64,000 nt of DNA from Klebsormidium nitens (Eukaryota > Streptophyta > Klebsormidiophyceae > Klebsormidiales > Klebsormidiaceae), in assembly GCA_000708835.1 (NCBI GenBank), contig DF237041.1:124001-188000 (forward strand). Reading direction: 5' to 3'. The stretch's first letter is position 1. Every line of letters starts with the position of its first letter. Below are positions 1 to 12,700 of this stretch, piece after piece. The translations under genes were made by a program, and so were the position numbers. Below the pieces are notes generated by a model. It ran no database searches, was not told where the DNA came from, and saw nothing but the letters and a program-made list of their open reading frames with translations.

Positions 1-618
1 TGACGAGATTGTTGATGGAGGGTGAGTGCAAAGTGCAAAACGTTTCACTCAACAAACCCGCCTCTGCATGCCAGGGCGCCTAGAAAGACCTTGTTTGTTC
101 CAGGGATTGCAGAATACTACACCCGCTCAGAAAAGTCCTCCAACAATTGTCTCATTGTTTGGTGGTCGCTTTGGATCGGAACAAGACCCTTGTTCTCATC
201 GTCTGTTCTCCTTCTTTCACAGGATTGTGCTGGAGACGGATTCCACCATCATCGCAGGCCGAGTGGCAATGAGGGGCGCCGACTCCGACATTCCCCTTTC
301 TGAACAGGTGAGCTCCACTTCTGGCTTCGACCATTTTCCTAACACGGTTATGTTCTGCTGCTGTTTGTGGTCCTTCAATCCTGACAGTGTAACATGTTGG
401 TAAGAGATCAGTGTAACGAAGTGGTGCGAGCTTGCTGGCCCATAAAGGCCGAGATTACTTTGATTGTATCGAGACAAAGTGGGGCCGTTTTAGTGAGCAC
501 TGCAGCTTTATTCAAGCACCGGCTGACACTTTGTGTCTGATTTGTTGCTTCCTTGCAGACCATCTCACAAGCTTTTGCCAACGCAAAGGAGCAGCTTGCA
601 AGATCTTTGCTCAAGTAG
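1..618 (+). CDS. Coatomer subunit zeta (COPI), 3' end only
   Basis: Partial gene; the 5' part lies left of the window. Visible exons are 1-21, 223-307 and 559-618 (stop TAG at 616-618), with donors at 22 and 308 and acceptors at 222 and 558. The joined end reads DEIVDGG, then IVLETDSTIIAGRVAMRG, then SEQTISQAFANAKEQLARSL and a final LK. This matches the C-terminus of plant coatomer zeta, the small adaptor-like subunit of the COPI coat. Zeta pairs with the gamma subunit and acts on Golgi-to-ER and intra-Golgi vesicles in the cytosol and at Golgi membranes. The assignment comes from recognising the family C-terminus. Upstream exons, start and promoter cannot be seen. The gene converges on OHP2. 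Confidence 0.88.
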
Positions 619-1804
619 CTCCCTTGAAGAGGAGTTCCGCCTTTACCTTCCCTTATCTGTTCGTACCGAGTATGAGATGTATACTCCCTTGCCGGATTGT
701 AAAACAGGACGCCTAGGTACTTCCTGGTCATCAAGATGCAGGTGGCGGCGGATTGATGCAATTTTCATGTTCTAAAGCTCGAATTATATTGCAACATCTA
801 GATCTACAAAGTTCTATGCCAGCATGGTGCGGCAGGGCCGGCCAGGGTTGAGTGACGTGTCAGTAAGTGGGCTGTTCTTTTGTATCTCTGGCCATTGTTC
901 TATGCATAGCTAGACAGAGCTCGAAAACACCGTCCACGGCTTTCATTCTGTGTGCAGCACTTGGCTATAGCTAGGCTTGCATCAAACATGAGAAGATGTC
1001 TCCAGCATGGCTCTTGTGTACTGGAACAATTCACTGAGTAGTTCAAGCAAATGCTCATGGTCAATCAGACTCGCCAAGGTTTGGTGGTCTCTTCTTAGAT
1101 ATAATAGCGTCGTTGCAGTAGTATAGCCCGTTCGGCCAATTATTAGGATTGAGCTTATGGCATATACCGCGGTACTTCGTCGAATCTGCATGTGGCACCG
1201 CGGGCGGCGGCTCTCAGCTGCATTGACCTTCGTCTTATATGGTTCAAAAGTACGCTACTAGATCGACTTGCGTAATCAAAAAGGAGTGCGCAGGGAATAT
1301 ATACATTTGCGCCGGATCCACGGAACTCACATAACTGTGACAATGAGGCGTAAACTTGGCATGTAGCAAGATGAGTCTTTGATGATACATATGCGCTGGT
1401 CAACAGGCCCACAATGACATGCGAGAACAACATATCTGCTTTTGAGCTTAGTTAGGACATGTGGAGGCTGGACTTGTTCGCGAGTCCCTTACTTGGTGAT
1501 CCAATCGAGTTTGACAGTTAGTGCTGGCGGCCCAAGACCTGGTGCAATGGCAGAAGGCGCTCATGGAATCTGGTCGAATCAACGCCCTTGAGACACGCGA
1601 GGGTTATCCAGTCAATTGGGCTACCCTTTGAGTTTGGTCCGAAGCCATCTTGAAGTGGAGACTCCGAATATGTTTGCATGCCAATGCATCAAACACAATA
1701 TGCACACAAAGTGATGGCCACAGATTAGGTCACCTTCGTGCAGCCCTAAGCAACGCGCATTCTATTTCCTAAAGCTCAGTTGGGAGATGTGACACTTGTT
1801 TACA
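619..1804. other. Intergenic / 3' regions between convergent genes
   Basis: About 1.2 kb between the stop of coatomer zeta (+) and the stop of OHP2 (-). It should hold both 3' UTRs. I see no conserved coding frame, RNA gene or clear repeat in it; the short open frames look like chance. Confidence 0.6.
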
Positions 1805-3116
1805 CTACTCAAGATCAAGAATACCAAGGTTGGACACAATGATCTTCAATTGGTCGATGAGGTCACTGCCAGTTGCGTACTCAGTCAACAAACCGACCGC
1901 GATCCCGAACATCACCCATCTGCAAAGAAGATGCGCAGTGGTCACCTTGGAAACCAAAAGAAGTCATTACTTGGCCCAGTGCAAAACTCTAAATGCAAGG
2001 CACATCAGTGTACAGGCGATTGGAGACAAGAAAAAGCATGCTCTTCCTGGACACCTGTAGCTTAGCTAGGTAGAAGACACAACATGCACCGCTCAACAAC
2101 CAGCTAAAGCACAATCAAGGACGCGGAGTCTCTTTAGATGCGTTACGGGGCTCAAAAATGGAGATTTTTGTGGCGCCATAATGATCACCACTTCTTGTCA
2201 CCTTCAAACTAGTCTGCTTATGCAAACCCAATGCTTGCTATCAGAATCAGCGTAGCTTGATTCTGGGCCTACGACTGACATGGACTTAGGGTTCTGTCGT
2301 TAGGCGAATTCACTTCCGTGCAGGCTAATACTTCACCCTCATGACTCCGCAGCTCAACTGGTTCCAAACCAACACTTTGAAGAGCTTTTTAAAGGCCCTC
2401 TAGTGCTATTAAACGGGAGTACAAACAGACCTCGTAAAAGCTGGCTATAATCAGCTCCAGGAATCTGGTTTCGCAAAAGCCATGGCGGCTTATGCCCTCC
2501 ATCAAGTCGAAGAAACACTGGCTCGTGCCACTGATTTATAACAAGAGGGAAACCTCAAAAAAAAATTCTCTTGTGAATGTGGCCTACAGTGCCTGGTGCA
2601 TTGTGAGTTGCATTACGGACCTTCTGGATGACGTCGAATATTAGAGACTGTCAGACCAAGCGGGGCACTTCAAAACCCCTGCCCGTAGTCACCATAAATG
2701 CTGCACTCAAGCAGTAGAAAAGCGCTGGTGCTCTCTCACCTGCCATTGCCAATCTCGTTCTTCCGGGTCCAGCCAAAGATCCTCTCCTTCCTGATCTGCT
2801 CTTCCACTTTCCTCTCCTCGAAGTATTGCACCAACTCTTTGGCCTTCTGCCTCTGGAACTCTATTGTGACTCCGGGTTTTTTCGAGGCGGCCGCTGCAGG
2901 GGGCGGGCTAGCGCTAGCTGTCTGCGTTTGAGAGCCCTCAGCGGCAGCATTCCTGACTTCAAATCTTCGTGATGCTGACCTTTTTGAAGTCAATAAGCTT
3001 ACAGGAGCCAATGTGCATTTGGACACGAGCTCCGCACATCCAGTTGAGGATGTTTGCCAGGAAGAGATGCCCGCCGACCTGATATCTATGACAGAAAGAC
3101 TACAGGCCGACGCCAT
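1805..3116 (-). CDS. OHP2: One-helix protein 2 (OHP2), LHC-like thylakoid protein
   Basis: Two exons on the minus strand, 3116-2740 and 1919-1805, joined by a GT-AG intron of about 820 bases; 163 residues. The ATG is at 3116-3114. Residues 1 to about 60 are rich in Ser, Ala and Arg, as in a chloroplast transit peptide. An Ala/Pro stretch follows, then the family motif GVTIEFQRQKAKEL, then KNEIGNGR just before the intron. Exon 2 gives WVMFGIAVGLLTEYATGSDL and ends GILDLE. The E-x-x-N-G-R plus glycine-rich helix is the chlorophyll-binding LHC-type transmembrane segment. In Arabidopsis OHP2 works with OHP1 and HCF244 in photosystem II reaction-centre assembly and pigment delivery. The intron splits the ENGR motif between its last Arg bases. 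The Val after Trp replaces the more usual Ala. Divergent from the hexosaminidase gene. Confidence 0.93.
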
Positions 3117-3743
3117 GGCTTTGAAGCTCGCCCGAAAGAAAAAGGGATGTAGAATGTAACACCGCTGAGCTGCTTCCAAGCAAAACCTAAAAACTCTAAA
3201 TGAGCAGCGCCTGTCTGGAACCTTTGACTTCTCTGACCAATGGAAAATAATGATGTCCTTCCACAATGCAGAAACTGCTGGAACGGTCGACCTTCAGCTT
3301 CACTTCCGCATTACCGTACTTTGTTCCGCATTCACCTGAAAAGGAAAGCAATGCGCTCTGATCATGGGAAAGACGATTGCCGGGACGTTTGGCTGCAAGC
3401 TGTATTCACTGGGTACCCTACGGTACTGTATGATAGAACTGTACAGGCGGCCTGCAATGCAATGTGCATCCGGAGTCCGGACTCCGATCATCTTGACCGG
3501 CGGATTGCTGAGCATCGTGGCGCATTCGGAGCCTTTCGATTTGGCATAACCTGACTCTTGAGGGCTGACAATCGTCACCAACTTGCTGACGTCAAATCGG
3601 GGACTACTGATCTCGTTCAGAATGCGAAATTAGGGTTACGAAACCCTAAGTAGTGCCAGCAGAAGGAAGGCTAGCTCTGCTCAGCTTGACGGTGGCGGTG
3701 ACTTGCATGGATCCATTGGTGGCACTCTTCCTCGAGTACCATC
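3117..3743. promoter_or_regulatory. Bidirectional promoter region OHP2 / hexosaminidase, with telo-box pair
   Basis: A 627-base spacer between two divergent start codons, so it probably carries both promoters. It contains TGACGTCA at 3587-3594 (bZIP/CRE-type core). It also contains an inverted pair TTAGGGTT (3630-3637) and AACCCTAA (3642-3649) separated by four bases; the second arm lies in the plant telo-box AAACCCTAA (3641-3649). This pair sits about 95 bases upstream of the hexosaminidase ATG. No convincing TATA box was picked out. Confidence 0.5.
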
Positions 3744-6700
3744 ATGGCCTTCTTCAAGCTGCGGTCTCTTGTTGCCCTTCTCTCGCTGCATTGCTTCCTC
3801 GTGGGAACCCAATGCGTGCAGGAGGCTGGAAGGGGCCTCTCACGCACTGATATAGCTGGCCAGTGGTCTATCCTGGAGCCAATTCTGAAGGCCCAAGAGG
3901 AAAGTTTTATACAGGCAGCTCCATTGGACAGCAATGAAGTAGACGAGCACAGTTCTCTTATTTGGCCCCTGCCCCTTGAGCATTCTAGGGGGAATGTCAC
4001 TCTCGTCATTGATCCGGGGTTGAAGTTCACGTCTAATCTTCCCAATTCGGTGGTGCTTGATGCGGCTTTTGACAGGTATTTGAAGCTCATCTTCACGCAT
4101 CCAACCAAGGTGAAGGACCAGAAGCTGCGGGGGAACCTAATTCTGGTGCTGTCTGAAGTACACATTGAGGTCAACTGTACCAAAGAGGAGGTGAGTTGTG
4201 TGCATATCTCAAGAAACATTGCTCCTCATGGAGTTGCTGTAGAAATTGGTAGCCATTATTTCAGGACTGCTTCAATCAATGTCCATGCATTTTTCCTGTT
4301 GTTGTGCACTGATTAAATGAAGCAATATGCCGGATAATCCATACAAAGGCAGAGACTTTTGACTGCTCAAGACAGGGGTGGGAACCTGGACATTTGCACC
4401 ACCGCATATCATGTTTCTGCTGCAATAGAAATGTATGCTCTTAGGCCCATACATTCGCTACTTTGATTGAAATTATGTTCGCAACATATCTCCGAATTTT
4501 AACACATTATTTCACAACTTTCTCACCAATGTTGAAGAAGGTGGAAATCACCTACCTTAGCTCATTTATGTTGACTTTTTGGGGTTCGCCACAAATATCC
4601 TACATTGTTCACATCAAGGGAGAAAAGCACAAAGTTTGAGGTACAAGTGCAGGTTTGGATTGCCATTGACTCAACCGAAACTAAGCACGATTGAAATGCA
4701 AACGCAAATTATGTTTGTAGACAACTGTATTGCTCTGTGCAGCTCAATTATGGAGTTGATGAGTCATACACTTTGGATGTTCCAAAGAATGGGGACCCTG
4801 CAATTATCAAGGTAAGCGAGACTTGAATAGGGGGGGTGCCTACACTCAACTCAAAGTGTAGACTCGTTTTGGATCAAAGCAGTTTGCATTCCCATCTCAT
4901 CACTTCTCACACCGTAGAGAGAAGCCACCTTTGCGGATGCCACGTTCTCTATAAGAAAGCCTTTCTGTACTCCCTTCTTATCCACTCCAGATGCAGGCGA
5001 GGCAAACGTGCTGAGAACATCCTGTTTTCTTGTTGATTAACCAATACTATCAATATACAGTTACTGCCATTCAGTTTCTTTGTTGCCTACTGCAGGCAGA
5101 GACCGTGTTTGGTGCGCTCAGGGGGCTTGAGGTGAGGAGTCGTTGGACTCTGACAAGTTGCATCCCATTGGCCTGGACCATTCTCTTCCAAGCCTCGCAG
5201 ATTGCTTGTGTGTACGTGAACTTCCAACCATTATAAGCGTGCCAACAGCATCTTGACCTACCTGGTCCTACTTAGGAGCCTTCAAAGTCTCTCTGAAGAA
5301 CCTGATTGTTTGTAGGGATCGAGTCGAAGGTGACAACTTATGGCTGAGTTAGTTCAGCCATACTAGAAGCAGAGTCACCGACTGAAAAGAGCTTGTTACG
5401 AGATTGATTTGCTGTGGTTTATCACCTTAAGACCCTCAGTCCAATGAGTGTTCCTCTAGGCCTGGGTCGAGTCATTTTTGACCAGCTCCAATTCCAACAA
5501 ATCAGAGGAAAAGCTATCCTTATCTTCAAATGCTCTTAAGCTGACCCGCCCCTTGAAACGAACACACTGTTTCTCATTGTCCCTGGTTCTTCAGCAGCCA
5601 CATTGCTTCGCTCTAGTTCAAAACCTGGATCCTTGTTTCTGACAGACCTTCAGCCAGCTGTGTTTCTATGACTTCTCGACCAAGAAGGTTCGTTTGGAAC
5701 ACGCCCCTTGGTCTGTCAAGGACGCCCCCCGCTTCCCCCACAGGGGCCTCCTTATCGGTAAGTGGTTCAGCTTGGAGGATGCCTCTTCTCAGTGCTGACA
5801 GTTTTTTGGCAGGAACCGGCGTCGTGTCTCATAAGGAAACTAAAGCGTATTAAAAGACCAATTGGAATCGTCGATGTCAATGTACGCATTGGTGGCTGGG
5901 CCTGTGGCGGCTTGGTTCGCACTGCTTTGAGAGCAGAGTCGTATTCCAGTGGTTCTGTGACGTGTGTCGGGACTGACCGTTCCTCTGTCCCTTTCCTGTG
6001 GAAAGGGACGTTCGCTTTCCCATTTCGCTCTGCTCCGGTTTGCACGCATGCTTCTACAACTATGTCGACCACGTAGCACAACTCGACGAAGTTCAGTGCT
6101 GATGCGCGGGCTGAGAAGCCCTCTCACGGGGACGATCCGTATTTCTGATACTCAAGAGACACTGATTGGCGAACAGACTCTGTGCGATTGATCTTAAAAA
6201 GGCATCTGTTCCGTCCCGCAGACACCTCCCGCCACTGGCAGCCGGTGATTGCCATCAAAGAGATCATCGACTCCCTTTCGTATGCGAAGATGGTGAGAAT
6301 CGATGACCCGTTCCATTGGCACTCCATTCGATAAGCCTGCCACTCAAGTCGATCGGTTGTCCGTGTTCGATTTGTTCGAGGAGCGTAGGCACGAGAGGTT
6401 TGCAAAGATCAGTTGCAACGACCATGTTCCTCGCTCAAACTTCTCGTTGGATCCATTCCCCGATGCCTTCCTTCGGCCACATTTGGCGCCCGGCTCGAAC
6501 CTGGATTTCAGGCGCGATTCGGTACCCTTCGATGCATCTTCTCGGATCTAGTTCTGGAACTAGAGCGGCAATCTTTCGTTGGATGCAGAACGTTCTCCAC
6601 TGGCACACGGTGGACTATCAGTCGTTCCCCCTGGAGGTGCCGTCGTTCCCCAAGCTGTGGGACGGCGCCTACACGCGGTACGAGAAGTACTCCTATGCCG

Positions 6701-9700
6701 ACGTGGCAGATGTCGTCGAGTGAGCGTCAAACTTGTTCCCGTGCTTCCGGCCTCGGTTGTTTTCTGTCCCTAACCTTTCTGCTCTATCCATGTTTTCGTT
6801 GAAGTCACAGAAAGGCGCTGATGAATGGCGCATCTGATCAGGTTGGCCCAGAATTACGAGCTCTGAATTGCAGTCTGAGGAAAGCGTTCAGATATGCGGA
6901 ATACCGGTATGCGGTGCGGTGTCGTCAGGGTTTAATCTGGATATGCCTCGGATGCTCCAGACGCGGTCCGTCCGATATGCCAATCATTAGCCTATTGTGG
7001 ACCGGAGGCAGTCTGTCTTACAGCAGTAACCTAGTAACACATGTCGTGTCCTTTGTCGCGCTTCGTGAGGAGACCTTTCCAAACCGGGCCGCAACGAGGT
7101 GCAAACGGGCGTGTCGCCGTTTTCATAACTCATTTTGCGAAGAAACTTCCTTGCTCGTGCCCATGCTTCTTTGAAAAAGATCGAACATCAGCTCCCGTTT
7201 TGTCGTCCGTTGCCATACGCCCTCTCAACCGAACGCTGCCTTTTCGGAACCACTTGGGAACCGCAAGCCTAGACATTCGCAAAATCGCGACAAAATCACC
7301 ACCGTTGCAGAATGCTTCGTTTTCAACAAACGACTCTGTCGAACAATCAAGTGCATTCAGGCCCTAGTCACCGCTTTCTTATGGACTGGCCCAACTCAGG
7401 ATTCTCATCGACTACAATCAAGAGATTGTCAGATTCTTTCTGGTTTCGTGACTAGATTGATGAACCTTGAGAACTCTCTCTGTCTAGGTACGGACGTCTG
7501 CGAGGCGTTCACGTGATGGCCGAGATCGACGTCCCAGGCCACGCAATCTCCTGGTGAGTTCGATCGAACGGTCGGATCCATGCCTATCTGACACCCGAAA
7601 CTTGAGTTATGGAGTTGGGCCCAGCTTTGAATTGCCAGGATCTGGCCGGGCAGCACCAGCTATAGGTCTGCGGCGCAAGCATGCTCACCCCGCAATCTCG
7701 TGCGCTGACACATTGTAGCAAACTCCTTCTCGACCAGCATCATTGCAGTTGTCGACGTGTCGACGAGGTCACGGTCCGAAGGGGAAGGCTTGCGAGTGGT
7801 ACTGCGTGCGGAGAGCGGGAACAAACAAAAGCCGGATCAGAACAACAAAGAAAAGCGGGAAGAATAGAGAAAAGCCGGATCGAAAAAAGAGGTTATAATT
7901 CTTCGACTTCTTCAATGCAGGGGCGTCGGGTACCCGGAGCTGTGGCCGAGCCCCACGTGCCAGGAGCCTCTCGACGTCAGCAACAACTTCACGTTTGAGG
8001 TCATCGAGGGAATCTTCTCGGGTGAGGTTTGAGGATCGCGCGAGCCTATTCAATATGTGTAATCAGCTTTTGTTCTTCCTTTTCGTTCCGTTTTGGGTTT
8101 CACCATCGTTGAGTGAGTGCAGAGAATTATCTATCTTTTGCATCTGCAGTCTAAACAGGCTGCGGTAGTTGCGTGCTGCGCTGTTCTAAGGGTTTCAGCG
8201 TTTGTGCTTGTATCAGATCTGCGGCTCGGTGAATCGGTTCTCGTTCGAGATAGTTCGATTCTTGAGCGGGTACCTATTCCTTCAGGCCCGAGGACTCTGG
8301 TTGTGCTTTTCTGCTTTCAAGCCACCAGGATTCACTCGTCATCGTGACGCCATTTTTTTTGGATGCTCGTGCTGGAGAATATCCTTCCTCTCGCCGATGC
8401 GTCGTCAAGGTACAGAGCACTCATCGGGGCCCGTAGTTCTTTAGCGACCGAGTGGCTCGGTTGCCTCTGGTCTGGTTCGAGACCACGTCATCGTGACGTC
8501 AGCAACACCGGAGCATGTCGAATCGCTTCTTAATCACTTCACAATTACGAAATTGCGGCGAGCAGTAGCCCGCTCGACCAGAAAGCACAGATGCTCGGGT
8601 GGGTGGTGGGCATCCTCAACAAGGTCCTTTCTGCTTTCGGGATCCTGTCGTGAACGAAGGACGACACTGCCTCCGGTGATAGGTCTCTGACATCTCGCGT
8701 TTGCTATCCCGCAGACCTGAAGAAAATCCTGAAGTACGATCTTTTCCATCTCGGTGGCGACGAAGTCAACACCGGTGAGTCCACGGAACAGACGCGGAAA
8801 CAGTATTGTCTCTGATAGAAACGAATCAGAAACGCTTGCTTGCTGCTTGCCCCTTCGGCTGGTCGCGGGCTGCTGACGTCATTTGCTCTTGAGGAGCGTT
8901 CTGTTCAATGTACTGGTCACGTTGTCCATGCGTTTCGACGAAACGGCAGTATTGTGTCGCAGATGAGATGATTCCAAGAAGAGCAAAGCAAACGAAAAGG
9001 AGACGAAAAGAGAGAAACAAAAAGAAGGGTCAACATTGACATCCTCACGCCTTATGCGGACTGCTAGGACTACCTCCCGTCAGTTGGCTCACAAACGGAT
9101 TTGCGCCGAAGACGATGGGCGAAGACATAGAGATGGGAAAGAGATTTTGGTTAGATATAAAGAAATCGTCTTTGCTTCTTTCCCGCCCTGCAGACTGTCA
9201 GACCAAGGGCCCCTTGTGGGGGCTTTGCAGGAGTGACCTGAAGACAGAGAACGACTCACGTAACAAAAAAAATACATTGGAGACACGAACCGGCTGCAAA
9301 TACCCAAGCTTTCTTTGTCAGACTGCTGGACGAGCAACCCCCACGTGGCGGCGTGGCTGGCAGGAGCACCGCTTGTCGGAACACGACTTATTGTACTCTT
9401 GGATTAGTCCAGCTCAGTACTTTTACCCCCCGCCCCCCTCTTGCTCTTGACAGACTGTTGGACGAGCACCCCCCACGTGGCGTCTTCCCAGGGGCGGGTC
9501 GAAGGCAGAGAAGCAGATTCTGGACTTATATTTCATTGATTAGGTTGTTCTGTATTCTTTTTATGTATACTTGTAAGCAGCTGAAACTCTCCCCCCTCCT
9601 CTTCGGCAGACTGCTGGACGAGCACCCCCCACGTGGCGGCGTGGCTGGCGGAGCGCGGCTGGTCGGGGCACGACGCGTACGCCGACTTCGTGCTTCACGC

Positions 9701-12700
9701 GCAACGGCTCGCGCTGAAGCAGGGCTGGCAGCCCATCAACTGGCAGGAGCCGTTCGACGAGTTCCCGGAGCGGCTGGACAACAGCAGCATCGTGCATATC
9801 TGGTGGGTGACGTCGAAACCCGTCACGATGACGTCATCGAGGATGCTTCCGTTTTGTTGATGGGTTCCTTGGCCGTACTGAACAACACCAGCGTCGTGCA
9901 CATCTGGTGGGTAACGTTCGAACCGTCATGATAACGTCACTGAGAATGCTTCTCTTTCAAGGGGTTTCTGGCTGAACAACAGCAGCATCGTGCACATCTG
10001 GTAGGTGACGTCATGTCCGTCATGGTGACGTCATTGAGAATGCTTCCGTTTGCTAATGAGTTCCTCCGCGGGACTGGACAACAGCAGCATCGTGCATATC
10101 TGGTGGATGACGTCATTGAGAATGCCTCCGTGCTCTCGAGAGGGTTTTCAGCTGGACTGGACAACAGAGGCATCGTGCAAACCTCGCGCATGGTTGCTGG
10201 TACCAGTCAGGGTTTTTCGCCCAAAGTTTGTCCAAACAGATGGTTCTCCGTGGACAACAGCATCGTCGTGCCTATTTGGTGGGTGGTTTCGAGTATCTCA
10301 TAAGAATGTTCGTCGGGTCTTTTCCGTCCAACGAGATGGTCTCGAAAGCTTCTGTTAGAAGTTTATTTTTCTCCGCTGGTCCTTTGAGCAGTCGAAGTGT
10401 TTCCGCGCCGTTTGAACCGCACCAGAAGCACACCAAAAAGCATGATTCCGGAAAAGATACATCTAGGACTGCTTCCGGCTGAACATGAACGAAATATTCT
10501 TTGCTAATACTTCCGCCCTTCCGCCCTGGGAATGCGGAAGCGCCCACCTGGCCGCTCTTCACTTCGTGTTCTTTGCTCCCGCCCCCTTTGTCTTTTCTCG
10601 TTGCCACCGCTCTATTTGCTATTGGAACGGCGAAGGAAACGAAGCCTATGGTTGTCTCACCCGCAGAATCAACAAGGCGTCTCAGCTGCCCGCTCTTTGC
10701 TTTCTGCTTGTGGCTCCGTTCCCCTTGGTTTCTTACATGTTGCCACCCCCTCTATCGGCTCTTGAACGGCAAAGGAACGAATGTTAAGGCTGCCTTCTCC
10801 ACAGGATCAACAAGGCGTCCGCCCCGCGCGCCGCTGCGCTTGGCCACCGCGTGCTGATGAGCAACTTCGACGCTTGGTACCTGGATCACCTGGGGGTGCC
10901 CTGGCAGACCATGTACTCCAATGACATTCTACAGGTGGGTTCCAAACGTCGCCTTCCAAACCGTAACTTGCTGAGATTCCCCTTTTGGAAAAGCTTGATT
11001 TGGTCCGGTGAGAGAGGGCCTGAAACGCGAGCGAAGTCGTGGTACCTGGATCACCTGGGGGTGCCGTGACAGACCATGTACGCCAGCGACATTCTACAGG
11101 TGGGTTCCGCACCTTAGCGCCCAGAACCTCGCTGTTTCAACTTGCCTTTTGGTCCGGCCAGAGAGGGTTTGCAACACGCGCGAAGTCCTGGTGTGGGAGT
11201 TCCCTGGCAAACCACGTACGCCAACGATGTTCTCCACTTAAGCGGCCACGTAGACTTTCAAAGCTTAAAAGGCCTGACATTGGAAGCCCGAAAGCCGGAT
11301 TACCTACTTTGCTTTGGAACGCTGAAAGTAGTCCCAGTCTGGAAAGGCCTTCAGAATGTGCAGCGGCAGAATTGCAGACCCTGGACGATGATGACATTCT
11401 ACAGCCAAATCCCGATACGCTTTTCTTTCGTTGCTGGAACCTACGCTCTCAGAGCTCCAGATTTCTGGTCTTCGAACGCTCTGGTCCAGTCTGCAAATGG
11501 CCTTCGCTGAAAGCCATTTTTGTTTGCCTGTAGCTGTGAGGGTTCCTGGCAGGACATATGTGCTCGCGACAACCTACCATTGAGTGTGACACAACGCCTT
11601 CTGAATGCTGGAATCTTGGCGTCCTCGATCGGTGTAATGCAGAATTTTACAGTTTTTGAGTGGCCGGTATGTAAGCCGACAGATCTCGTAGCTTCCAGCC
11701 TCGTCCACCGAGTGTCGCCTTACCGGCATCACCGTTCAGAATTTGATTTCAGCAACGACCACCAGTCAGCGTTCCCCGATTCCGGCATCTCACGTCATTA
11801 CTTCCTCGCATTTCAACCCGGTCATTTAGCACAACCGCTTGGCACTCAGTTGGCCTTCTTGCTCGCCTGCGATTCTGGCATCTGACGTCATCACTGTATC
11901 CATGTACCCACTCGGTCATCTGGTGAATCCGCCCGATCAAGTGTGCTGGTCACTGGCGCGCTCGCCGTTCAGATCCGTCGATTTTTTCCCTCTTCTCATC
12001 GAATGTGCACGTTCTTCCGCCAACAAGTCGACGCTTTCGACGAACCGCACGAACATTCTAAAAACCGGCCGGATTGTCTGTCCGCAGGGCGTGGAAGACC
12101 CGGAGCAGCAGAAGCTGTTCCTGGGGGGTGAGGTCTGCGCGTGGGGCGAGACTATCGACATCTCCGATCTGCAGCAAACCGTCTGGCCGCGCTCCGCCGC
12201 AGCCGCAGGCACGTGGCTCCGCCTTCGCTCCCTTTCCGTTGATTTCAAACGCTGACAGGTGCTCGAGATTTTAAGTTCGCTGTCCTTACGGAAGATTGAC
12301 GTCAGAATCGGAAAGCTCGTTTCGAGTCCGTTTCCGCTGCGCCCCTGCCTTTGATCGGCCCACCAGTAAGTGCATTTGCTCGTTCCCGTGTGTCGAATAC
12401 TCGGTTGCTCTCCCCTGCTCGCACTCATTCTGCCGTCGCTGAAAGTACTGGCTCGCAGACCGGTTCCTTTAAAGAGCTTCACAATCTTCGAAGTCCAAAA
12501 TGTTCTGGCACAAGCTAACGTGTGAGGTTGCTCGACTGCGGCCCTGAAAGCTCAGTTTCATTCGTAGGCCGGTCAGTGAGTCTCATGCCGACGTACTCTC
12601 CGAAGGCCGGCGGACTCCCGAACAATTTCTGAAGTTTGGCCCGTGCGAGGCGCTAGCTTTGCAGATTTTGTTTGCGGCTGCGGATTGCAACATACGAACC

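Noticed and set aside
1155-1433. Minus-strand frame with FSHVIVGLLTSAY, first taken as the OHP2 last exon
   Set aside because: The splice phase did not fit, and the true exon with WVMFGIAVGLLTEYATG was found at 1805-1919 in phase.
9771-10290. Regular repeats that could suggest a CRISPR array
   Set aside because: The host is eukaryotic, units decay, there are no unique equal-length spacers, and the repeat is the edge of a coding exon.
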